Part shown: positions 52,106 to 59,734 of the stretch, one piece after another
Position numbering within the stretch: the stretch's first letter is position 1
Layout: every line of letters begins with the position of its first letter
Position numbers and translations under genes: made by a program
Notes under the pieces: generated by a model
Told to the model about the DNA's origin: nothing
The model's database searches: none
Seen by the model: only the letters and a program-made list of their open reading frames with translations
Assembly (NCBI RefSeq): GCF_001742225.1
Contig: NZ_CP017075.1
Span: 2,232,001 to 2,296,000, forward strand
Source of the DNA: Novosphingobium resinovorum
GTDB lineage: Bacteria; Pseudomonadota; Alphaproteobacteria; Sphingomonadales; Sphingomonadaceae
DNA: 64,000 bases
Direction: 5' to 3'

Positions 52106-53299
52106 ATGGCACTCAACGATACCATAACGGCACCTAACGGCCCTCTGGCGGGGCTCAGGGTGATCGACCTGACCAGCGTGGTGTTCGGACCCTACGCCAC
52201 GCAGATCATGGCCGACATGGGCGCCGAAGTGATCAAGGTGGAGCCGCCCGAGGGCGACAATACCCGCTGGATCACCACCGGCCCCGTACCCGGCATGGGC
52301 GGCATCTATGTCAACGTGAACCGGGGCAAGCGCGGGGTCATGCTCGACCTTCGGCAAGAGGAAGACCGCGAATCGCTGCGCCGCCTGATCGCCACCGCCG
52401 ACGTCTTCATCCACTCGATGCGCGGCAAGGCGATCGCCAGGCTCGGCTTCGATTACGAGTCGGTCCGCGCGATCCGGCCCGACATCGTCTACACCAACTG
52501 CTACGGTTATTCGCGCCGGGGGCCCGAGGCCGACAAGCCCGCCTACGACGACACCATTCAGGCCGAGTGCGGCATCCCCCATGTGCAGGGGCTGATGAAC
52601 GGCGAGCCCGGCTATGTCGCCACGATCATGGCCGACAAAGTGGCGGGCCTCCACGCGCTCTACGCGACGATGATGGCGCTGTTTCACCGCGAACGGACGG
52701 GCGAGGGGCAGGAAGTCGAAGTCACGATGTTCGAGGCGATGTCCTCGTTCATGCTGGTCGAGCATGCCAACGGCGCGATGTTTGCCCCGCCGACGACGCC
52801 TGCGCACTACCACCGCGCAGTCGAGCCCAACCGGCGGCCGTATAAAACGAAGGACGGCCACGTCGCCGCACTCATCTACAACGACAAGCACTGGAACGCT
52901 TTCGTCGCCGCCGTGAATCCGCCCTGGGCCAGCGAGGAATTCGCCACCCTCGCCCAGCGCGCGAAGCAGATCGGCCGCGTCTACGGCCTGCTCGGCGAGA
53001 CGTTCCTTACCCGCACCACACAGGAATGGCTCGATACCCTGCAGGCGCTGCACATCCCCTGCGCCCGCCTGCAATCGACCGACGAACTGTTCGACAACGA
53101 ACACCTCAATGCCATCGGCTTTTTCGAGGAAGTCGAGACCGAGCAAGGCCCCGTCCGCTTCCCCGGCGTGCCGACGTGGTTCTCGAAGACCCCCGGCAAA
53201 GTGCGCGGCCCCGCTCCTACGCTCGGTCAGGACAACTCCGAACTGCTCACAAAAGTCACTTCGAGCGTCGCCCCGGCGATAGCAGGCGAGTCGCAGTGA
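52106..53299 (+). CDS. CaiB/BaiF (family III) CoA transferase
   Basis: A 397-residue family III CoA transferase, which forms an interlocked dimer and moves CoA between acids through an aspartyl-CoA thioester. GLRVIDLTSVVFGPYATQIM near residues 14-33, GAEVIKVEPPEGDNTRW, NRGKRGVMLDLRQEEDRESL and the candidate catalytic Asp148/149 in KPAYDDTIQAECG are present. The ATG at 52106 has GGGAG about 10 bases upstream. Followed by a ThDP lyase and an aldehyde dehydrogenase; the trio suggests activation and cleavage of a 2-hydroxy acid, as in the formyl-CoA transferase/oxalyl-CoA decarboxylase pair. Confidence 0.9.
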   Translation: MALNDTITAPNGPLAGLRVIDLTSVVFGPYATQIMADMGAEVIKVEPPEGDNTRWITTGPVPGMGGIYVNVNRGKRGVMLDLRQEEDRESLRRLIATADVFIHSMRGKAIARLGFDYESVRAIRPDIVYTNCYGYSRRGPEADKPAYDDTIQAECGIPHVQGLMNGEPGYVATIMADKVAGLHALYATMMALFHRERTGEGQEVEVTMFEAMSSFMLVEHANGAMFAPPTTPAHYHRAVEPNRRPYKTKDGHVAALIYNDKHWNAFVAAVNPPWASEEFATLAQRAKQIGRVYGLLGETFLTRTTQEWLDTLQALHIPCARLQSTDELFDNEHLNAIGFFEEVETEQGPVRFPGVPTWFSKTPGKVRGPAPTLGQDNSELLTKVTSSVAPAIAGESQ

Positions 53300-53403
53300 A
53301 CACCCCTGTTGATTTCACCTGACAGCATTAGGAACCTTACGCTAACCACCTGTTCAAAGCGCCTCAGAGCGCGACCTGCGGATCGAGAAGAAAGGCACTC
53401 ACG

Positions 53404-55200
53404 ATGTACGACGACCAGCCTGCGGCTGACACGCTCGCCCCCGAGGCTCCGGCCGGTGCGAAGAAGAAGGGCACGCCCGTCTTCAAGCGCATCCTCGACC
53501 TGTTCGAGGCCGAGGGAATCCGCACCCTGTTCGGCATTCCCGATCCCAACTTCGTTCACCTCTTCCTCGAAGCGGAAACGCGCGGCTGGACCGTCGTGTC
53601 GCCGCACCACGAGGCGTCCGCAGGCCACATGGCCGCTGCCGCCGCGCGTATCACCGGCAAGCCGGCGCTGTGCATCGGCACGCTCGGGCCGGGCATGGCC
53701 AACCTGATGCCGGCGATCCAGTGCGCCAAGGTGGAGAACGATCCGATCATCATCATGGGCGGCCAGCGCGCCCGCATCACCGAGCGCCGCGTGCGCCGGG
53801 GCCGCATCCAGTTCGTGCGGCAGGAGCCGATGATCGAGGATTCGGTGAAGTTCTCCAGTTCCATCGAATATGCCGACCAGACCGACGAGATCGTCCGCGA
53901 GGCGATCCGCGTCGCCCTGTCGGGCACCCCCGGCCCAGCCTACATCGAGTTCCCCGCGCACATCATCCTGGAAGAACTCGACCTGCCGCCGGTGCTGCCG
54001 CCGCACCGCTATCGCCTGACCGACCAGGGCGCCGACGGCGACCGGATCGCCGAAGCGGCCGAGATCATCAAGAACGCCAAGAACCCGGTGCTGCTCGTCG
54101 GCCACGGCGTCCACACCTCGAAGTCGGGCGCGGCGGTGCGCGAACTGGCCGAACTGATGCAGTGCCCGGTGATCCAGACCTCGGGCGGCACCTCGTTCAT
54201 CGAAGGGCTTGAGGACCGCACTTTTCCTTACGGTTTCTCCGAAGCCTCGATCGACGCGGTGGTCGAAAGCGACTGCTGCGTGGCGCTCGCCACCGAACTG
54301 GGCGAGCCGAGCCACTACGGCCGCTGGCGCCACTGGGTCGACAACGAGGCCAACCGCAAGTGGATCTACGTCCAGCAGGACCCCACCGCGATCGGCGTGA
54401 ACCGTCCGATCGACGTGCCGCTGGTCGGCGACGTGCGCGCCGTTGTGCCGCAGCTTTCGCGCGCCCTGAAGGCGCTCGGGGGCCGCAGCGCTTCGCCCTC
54501 GCTCTCCGAATATATCCAGCGCGATGCGCAGCAGCTGGAGGAACTGGCCGAGGACGCGGGCTCCAAGTCCGATGGCTCCACCGCCAAGATGCACACCAGC
54601 CAGTTCGTCACCGAAGCGACCAAGGCCTTCCCCAAGGACGGCATCCTGATCCGCGACGGCGGCGCCACGGTGATCTTCCAGTGGACCTACTCGCAGGCCA
54701 AGCCGCATGACGTGATCTGGAACCAGAACTATGGCCACATCGGCACCGGCCTGCCTTACGCCACCGGCGCCATGCTCGCCGACCAGGCCGCCACCGGCAA
54801 GGTGCGCCCCGGCATGCTGCTGACTTCGGACAGCTCGTTCCTGTTCCACGTCGGTGAGCTGGAGGTGGCAGTGCGCAAGAACCTGCCGCTGGTAATCGTC
54901 GTCGGCGTCGATTTCCAGTGGGGGCTCGAAGTGGGCGTCTACAAGCGCACCTTCGGCCACGGCACCAAGGAAACCGGCGTCCACTGGTCCGACAAGGTCC
55001 GCTTCGACAAGATCGCCGAGGGCTTCGGCGCGGCGGGCGAATATGTCGAGAAGGCCGCCGACATCGGCCCCGCCATCGAGCGGGCCTATGCACGCGGCGG
55101 CTGCACCGTGATCCACGTCCCGATCGACCCGGCGGCGAACTCGGAGGAAATGCCGAACTATTCGGAATTCCGCACCTGGTACGCCGAAGGCACGCAGTAA
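53404..55200 (+). CDS. Thiamine diphosphate-dependent lyase/decarboxylase-like enzyme with altered cofactor motif
   Basis: A 598-residue protein with the three-domain plan of the acetolactate synthase/oxalyl-CoA decarboxylase/2-hydroxyacyl-CoA lyase superfamily. N-terminal Pyr domain with the activating Glu70 in VVSPHHEASAGHMAAAAARI; middle domain (AAEIIKNAKNPVLLVGHGVH); C-terminal PP domain. The metal site normally reads GDG(S)...NN. Here it is TSDSSFLF with Asp476, and at the spacing of 27 residues Asp503 (VVGVDFQWG) replaces Asn. Between a CoA transferase and an aldehyde dehydrogenase, a role in cleaving a 2-hydroxyacyl-CoA or decarboxylating a 2-oxo acid is likely. Confidence 0.82.
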   Translation: MYDDQPAADTLAPEAPAGAKKKGTPVFKRILDLFEAEGIRTLFGIPDPNFVHLFLEAETRGWTVVSPHHEASAGHMAAAAARITGKPALCIGTLGPGMANLMPAIQCAKVENDPIIIMGGQRARITERRVRRGRIQFVRQEPMIEDSVKFSSSIEYADQTDEIVREAIRVALSGTPGPAYIEFPAHIILEELDLPPVLPPHRYRLTDQGADGDRIAEAAEIIKNAKNPVLLVGHGVHTSKSGAAVRELAELMQCPVIQTSGGTSFIEGLEDRTFPYGFSEASIDAVVESDCCVALATELGEPSHYGRWRHWVDNEANRKWIYVQQDPTAIGVNRPIDVPLVGDVRAVVPQLSRALKALGGRSASPSLSEYIQRDAQQLEELAEDAGSKSDGSTAKMHTSQFVTEATKAFPKDGILIRDGGATVIFQWTYSQAKPHDVIWNQNYGHIGTGLPYATGAMLADQAATGKVRPGMLLTSDSSFLFHVGELEVAVRKNLPLVIVVGVDFQWGLEVGVYKRTFGHGTKETGVHWSDKVRFDKIAEGFGAAGEYVEKAADIGPAIERAYARGGCTVIHVPIDPAANSEEMPNYSEFRTWYAEGTQ

Positions 55201-55204
55201 CAAC

Positions 55205-55347
55205 CAAGATCCTCCCCCTGCGGGGGAGGGGGACCATGCGAAGCATGGTGGAGGGGCACGCGCGGCTTACGTGACGTCTCGTAATCCGATGGTGCCCCTC
55301 CACCCCCGCTGCGCGGCGGTCCCCCTCCCCGCCCGCGGGGAGGATGG
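55205..55347. repeat. Inverted pair of the CCCCCTCCACC repeat family
   Basis: CCTCCCCCTGCGGGGGAGGG with GGACCATGCGAAGCATGGTG (from about 55211) is mirrored by GTGCCCCTCCACCCCCGCTG and CGGTCCCCCTCCCCGCCCGC to 55347. Each side is a palindrome, and the pair is inverted. It lies inside the probable ThDP enzyme-aldehyde dehydrogenase operon, directly before the ribosome site of the latter. Confidence 0.75.
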
Positions 55348-55358
55348 GAGAGAGCATC

Positions 55359-56774
55359 ATGCGCAGCTACACGCAGTTCTACATCGACGGCCGCTGGACC
55401 AGCCCCGTCACCCCGAAAACCGCCGAAGTCATCAACCCGGCCACCGAGGAAGTCTCCGGCGAAATTTCGCTGGGCTCCCCCGCCGACGTGGACCTCGCCG
55501 TCGCCGCCGCCCGCCGCGCCTTCGCCACCTATGGCGAGAGCAGCGTCAAGGATCGCCTCGACCTCCTCGAATCGATCCAGGCCGAATACGTCCGCCGCGA
55601 AGCTGAACTCGGCGAAGCGATCATGGTCGAGATGGGCGCGCCCAAGGGCCTCGCCAACGGCTTTCACACCCTGCTCGGCAAAGGCCACCTCGGCACCGCG
55701 ATCGAGGTGCTGAAGGAGTTCAAGTTCGAGGAACAGCGCGGCGTCACCCTGATCCGCAAGGAACCGATCGGCGTCTGCGGCCTCATCACGCCGTGGAACT
55801 GGCCGATGAACCAGACCTGCGTGAAGATCTTCCCGGCGCTGGCGGCAGGCTGCACGATGATCCTAAAGCCCCCGCAACTCGCGCCCTATTCCGCGCAGAT
55901 CCTCGCCGAGATCCTCGACAAGGCGGGCGTCCCGGCAGGCGTGTTCAACATGATCCAGGGCCAGGGCTCGGTGATCGGCGCGGCGCTGACCCGGCATGAG
56001 GACGTCGACATGATCTCCTTCACCGGCTCGGAACCCGTGGGCGTGCAGATCCAGAAGGACGCCGCCGACACCGTCAAGCGCGTCGGCCTCGAACTCGGCG
56101 GCAAGAGCGCGTGGATCGTGCTCGACGATGCCTCTCTCGCGGCGAACGTCGCGGGCGCGACGGCGGGCATGATGGGCAATTCCGGCCAGACCTGCTCGGC
56201 CGGTTCGCGCCTGCTGGTCCCCGCCTCCCGCCTCGACGATGTGAAACGCGCCGCCGCCGAGGCCGCGAACGGCGTCACCGTGGGCGACCCGCAGAGCGAC
56301 GTGGCAATGGGGCCGGTCGTCTCCAAGTCCCAGTACAACATCATCCAGCAGTACATCGAGAAGGGCCTGGAAGAAGGCGCCGAACTGATCGCCGGGGGGC
56401 TCGGCCGACCCGAGGGTCTGGACAAGGGCTGGTACGTGAAACCGACCGTGTTCGTCGGCACCAACGACATGGTGATCGCGCGCGAGGAAATCTTCGGCCC
56501 GGTGCTGGTGATCATCCCCTACGACGACATCGACGACGCGGTGCGGATCGCCAACGATTCGAACTTCGGCCTCGGCGGCTACGTCTCGGGCGAGGATCTG
56601 GACACCTGCCGCGCCGTCTCGCGCCGGATGCGCACGGGGGCGATCTGGGTGAACGGCGGCTTCGACTTCCACGCGCCGTTCGGCGGCTACAAGCGCTCGG
56701 GCAACGGGCGCGAGTGGGGCGAGTTCGGGTTCCACGAATATCTGGAAGTGAAATCGGTCATCGGTTGGAACTAA
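55359..56774 (+). CDS. Aldehyde dehydrogenase (NAD(P)+)
   Basis: A 471-residue aldehyde dehydrogenase that oxidises an aldehyde to the acid. Substrate and NAD sites: ITPWNWPMNQTCVKIFPALA (about 140-159), the general base Glu245 in LELGGKSAWIVL, and the nucleophile Cys279 in GNSGQTCSAGSRLLV. Also EEIFGPVLVIIPYDD and PFGGYKRSGNGREWGEFG. The ATG at 55359 has GGGAGAGAG upstream. As third gene after a CoA transferase and a ThDP lyase it would remove the aldehyde formed by C-C cleavage. Confidence 0.94.
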   Translation: MRSYTQFYIDGRWTSPVTPKTAEVINPATEEVSGEISLGSPADVDLAVAAARRAFATYGESSVKDRLDLLESIQAEYVRREAELGEAIMVEMGAPKGLANGFHTLLGKGHLGTAIEVLKEFKFEEQRGVTLIRKEPIGVCGLITPWNWPMNQTCVKIFPALAAGCTMILKPPQLAPYSAQILAEILDKAGVPAGVFNMIQGQGSVIGAALTRHEDVDMISFTGSEPVGVQIQKDAADTVKRVGLELGGKSAWIVLDDASLAANVAGATAGMMGNSGQTCSAGSRLLVPASRLDDVKRAAAEAANGVTVGDPQSDVAMGPVVSKSQYNIIQQYIEKGLEEGAELIAGGLGRPEGLDKGWYVKPTVFVGTNDMVIAREEIFGPVLVIIPYDDIDDAVRIANDSNFGLGGYVSGEDLDTCRAVSRRMRTGAIWVNGGFDFHAPFGGYKRSGNGREWGEFGFHEYLEVKSVIGWN

Positions 56775-56782
56775 GAGGAAGT

Positions 56783-56967
56783 CCTGGGGCCCCCGAACAC
56801 TTTGGCGCCCCAGACCCCTTTACTGTCGAGGATATGCGCGCGGCCGCGTTTCGCGCCCACTTCGAGCCGGAAGACAAATAGCCTGCGGCGCCATGAGGAG
56901 CTGAGGTGGCTGCACGCGCAGCGACGACAGTATGGGGGTCTGGGGCAATGGCCCCAGGACTTCTTCC
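56783..56967 (-). repeat. Structured dispersed element, copy C, with long terminal inverted repeats (MITE-like)
   Basis: The left end (about 56779-56836) and right end (about 56921-56967) are inverted copies: GTCCTGGGG...GCCCCAGACCCC..TACTGTCG on the left corresponds to CGACAGTA..GGGGTCTGGGGC...GCCCCAGGAC on the right. Each end is also a hairpin by itself. The core AGCCTGCGGCGC (56880-56891) is shared with copies A and B. No coding capacity is seen. Confidence 0.85.
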
Positions 56968-56999
56968 CTTCCTCCTTCCGACCCGCTAAGAACCCGCCC

Positions 57000-57389
57000 G
57001 TGGGCACCATCAGGCACTTCTTCCGGCACCGTCCGGCGCTTGCGGCATTGCTGCTGGCCGCCGCGCTGTGCCTCAAGGCGCTGGTCCCCACCGGCTACAT
57101 GCCCACCGCGTCCGAGACCGGCACAGTCGTCATGCTCTGTTCGGGCACGACGATGACCGTGGAGATTCCCGTCAAGGGCGCCCATCCGGACAATGGCGCC
57201 ACCACCGCCGACCACCCGTGCGCCTTCGCCCCGCTGAGCGCGGCACTGACCGGCGCCGACTTCGCGCCGCTGGTGCTGGCGGCGCTGGCTTTCGTCTTCG
57301 TCGCCGCGATCCTGCGCCGCGACCTCGCACTGCCTGCGACCGGCGCCCGGATCAGGCCGCCCAGTCAGGCGCCGCCGCGCTTCATCTGA
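57000..57389 (+). CDS. DUF2946 family protein
   Basis: A 129-residue protein from a GTG, with an N-terminal hydrophobic signal/anchor (LAALLLAAALCLKALVPTGY), the DUF2946 motif VPTGYMPTASE and a Cys pair (MLCSG, HPCAFAP) with His between, then a second hydrophobic segment (LVLAALAFVFVAAILRR). DUF2946 genes are often found with TonB-dependent copper receptors. No strong ribosome site is visible. It lies 78 bp before the TonB receptor gene. Confidence 0.75.
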   Translation: MGTIRHFFRHRPALAALLLAAALCLKALVPTGYMPTASETGTVVMLCSGTTMTVEIPVKGAHPDNGATTADHPCAFAPLSAALTGADFAPLVLAALAFVFVAAILRRDLALPATGARIRPPSQAPPRFI

Positions 57390-57466
57390 ACCCGTAAAAG
57401 CCCGGCCGTTTCGCGGCCTACAGCTACTCGCCCGCCTCCAGTGCGGGCCGTTCAGGTGAATTTTCC

Positions 57467-59734
57467 ATGCTCCGTAGATTGCTCGCGCTCGGCGCGGCTC
57501 CGCTTGCCCTGTTTCCCGTCCATGCCTTCGCCGAAGAGGCGGACGAATCCACCATCCTCGTCGTCGGCCAGCGTGATCGCGACATCAGCCTCGACGCGCG
57601 CGGGTTGTCGGTCAGTCTCGGCGACGAACAGTTCGAGGGCGTCAACGCCCGCAACGTCGAAGACCTCATGAAGTACGCGCCCGACTTCTTCGTGCGCACC
57701 CGCTATGCCGGAGACTCCAATGGCGTACCGGGCTTTCGCGGCACCCATTCCACCCAGAGCGCCCGGACGGTGGTGATGGTGGACGGCTTCACCGTGTCCA
57801 ACTTCCTCGGCAACTCCTTCGCCTATGCGCCCAAGTGGGGCGTCGTCGGCCCCGGCGAGGTCGAGCAGTTCGACGTCGTCTATGGCCCTTACTCGGCACG
57901 CTATGCGGGCAATGCGATGGGCGGCGTGGTCAACATCACCACCCGCTCGCCCGAAAAGACCGAGGCCTTCGCCACCATGCAGGCCATGGCCCAGCCCTAC
58001 GACCAGTACGGCACCCACGACACGTACTACGGCTATTCCGCCGAGGCCGGGTTCGGTTTTCGGCAGAAAGAAGGCCCGTGGTCCGTGCGCATCTCGGGCC
58101 GCCATTTCCGCAACACCGGCCATCCGCAGATGTTCTACGGCCTGACGCCCTCCACCGGCACCGCCGCCGTGACCGCAGTGACCGGCGCGATGCTCGATCC
58201 GAAGCAGGCCGTCGCCGGGTCGCCCGGCACCAGCACCAACCCGATCTTCGCCGCGCAGAGCCCGGCCGAAACCACGCAGGATCAGGCCAAGCTGCGCCTC
58301 GGCTACGACGGCGCATCGGGCGTGACCGGCGAGTTCCTGCTGGCCTACTGGCACAACCTCGACAGCCAGACCGCCCCCGACTGCTACTTGCGCGATGCAA
58401 ATGGCAACGCGGTATGCGACGGCCTCGTCTCAAGCGGCGGCAAGACATACACCGCCAGCGGCGCCAACTGGTCCCGCACCGTACGGGACGAACTGCTGGC
58501 GGGCCTCAAGCTGGCCGCGCCGCTGTCCGATGCGGTGGAGGTGCAAGCGAACATCTCGACGTACCAGATCCTGCGCTCGGACGGCTTCACCTCCAGCAGC
58601 TGGACCAACGGCGCCAGCGACGGCGCGGGCCGCCTTGCCCGGCAGGGGCCGACCTACTGGTGGACCGGAGAACTCTCGGCCACCGCGCACTTCGGCGGCG
58701 TCGAACTCTCGGGCGGCGGCAGCGCCAACCTCTACAAGACCGACCTCACCAACTACACTTTGGCCAACTGGCGCAGCGATGCGGGCAAGGCGTTCTCCAC
58801 CCGCACCTTCGGCAAGACCCGCAACCTCGCCGCCTGGGGCGAAGTGCGCGTGCCCTTCGATCCCGTGACGCTCACCCTCGGCGCGCGCTACGAGGACTGG
58901 CGCGCCTTCGACGGCGGCCTCACAGGCTCCGTTGTCGCCAACCGCTACGCCAGCCGCCACGCCTCCGGCTTCCAGCCCAAGGCATCGCTGGAATGGGCCG
59001 CCGATCCCGACACCCGCGTCCAGCTGAGCCTCGCGAAAGCAGTGCGCTTCCCCACCGTGGGCGAACTGTTCCAGGGCAGCCTGAACGGCGACGGCACCTT
59101 CAACGAAGACAGCTTCGATCCGAACCTGAGGCCCGAGCGCTCGACCGACGCGAACCTCCTCGTGGCGCACGACTTCGGCCATGTGAAGCTGACCGGCTCG
59201 GCGTTCTGGCAGCGGGTGAAGGACACGATCTTCGCGTTCTACGGCTTCAACCAGAACGGGGTGAGCACCTCGAACTTCAAGAACGTCGACGTCACTCGCC
59301 AGTACGGCTTCGAACTGATCGCCGAAGCCCGCGACGTCCTCATCCCCGGACTCGACATCGACGCCAACGCCGCCTGGATCGATTCCGTCACCCTGCGCAA
59401 CGACGCCGCCAGGGCGGCCGAGGGCGTGCAGTTCCCCCGCATCCCGCGCTGGCGCCTCAACGGCAACCTGCGCTACCGGGTGGCCGAGCCGGTGCTCGTC
59501 TCCATCGGCGTGCGCTATGCCAGCCGCCCCAACACCGACCTGTTCGGCCTCCAGCGCGGCGATACCTACGGCTATACGTCCGAGCTGTTCGCGCTCGACG
59601 CCCGCGTCAGCTGGGACGTGACGCAGCAGCTTCGGGTCAGCGCCGGCATCGACAACATCACCAACGACAGGGCCTGGGTCTACCACCCCTACCCGCAGCG
59701 CAGCTTCCTCCTCGAAGCGGGATGGACGCTGTGA
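57467..59734 (+). CDS. TonB-dependent outer membrane receptor
   Basis: A 755-residue receptor for energy-dependent uptake across the outer membrane. Signal peptide (about 1-22), TonB-box-like region (ESTILVVGQRDRD), plug domain (NVEDLMKYAPDFFVRTRY; VVMVDGFTVSNFLGNSF; VYGPYSARYAGNAMGGVVNI) and a beta barrel ending in aromatic Leu-Leu-Glu-Ala-Gly-Trp-Thr-Leu. The plug lacks classic siderophore motifs. With a DUF2946 gene before it and a PepSY membrane protein after it, a metal or metallophore substrate, perhaps copper or iron, is inferred. Confidence 0.92.
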   Translation: MLRRLLALGAAPLALFPVHAFAEEADESTILVVGQRDRDISLDARGLSVSLGDEQFEGVNARNVEDLMKYAPDFFVRTRYAGDSNGVPGFRGTHSTQSARTVVMVDGFTVSNFLGNSFAYAPKWGVVGPGEVEQFDVVYGPYSARYAGNAMGGVVNITTRSPEKTEAFATMQAMAQPYDQYGTHDTYYGYSAEAGFGFRQKEGPWSVRISGRHFRNTGHPQMFYGLTPSTGTAAVTAVTGAMLDPKQAVAGSPGTSTNPIFAAQSPAETTQDQAKLRLGYDGASGVTGEFLLAYWHNLDSQTAPDCYLRDANGNAVCDGLVSSGGKTYTASGANWSRTVRDELLAGLKLAAPLSDAVEVQANISTYQILRSDGFTSSSWTNGASDGAGRLARQGPTYWWTGELSATAHFGGVELSGGGSANLYKTDLTNYTLANWRSDAGKAFSTRTFGKTRNLAAWGEVRVPFDPVTLTLGARYEDWRAFDGGLTGSVVANRYASRHASGFQPKASLEWAADPDTRVQLSLAKAVRFPTVGELFQGSLNGDGTFNEDSFDPNLRPERSTDANLLVAHDFGHVKLTGSAFWQRVKDTIFAFYGFNQNGVSTSNFKNVDVTRQYGFELIAEARDVLIPGLDIDANAAWIDSVTLRNDAARAAEGVQFPRIPRWRLNGNLRYRVAEPVLVSIGVRYASRPNTDLFGLQRGDTYGYTSELFALDARVSWDVTQQLRVSAGIDNITNDRAWVYHPYPQRSFLLEAGWTL

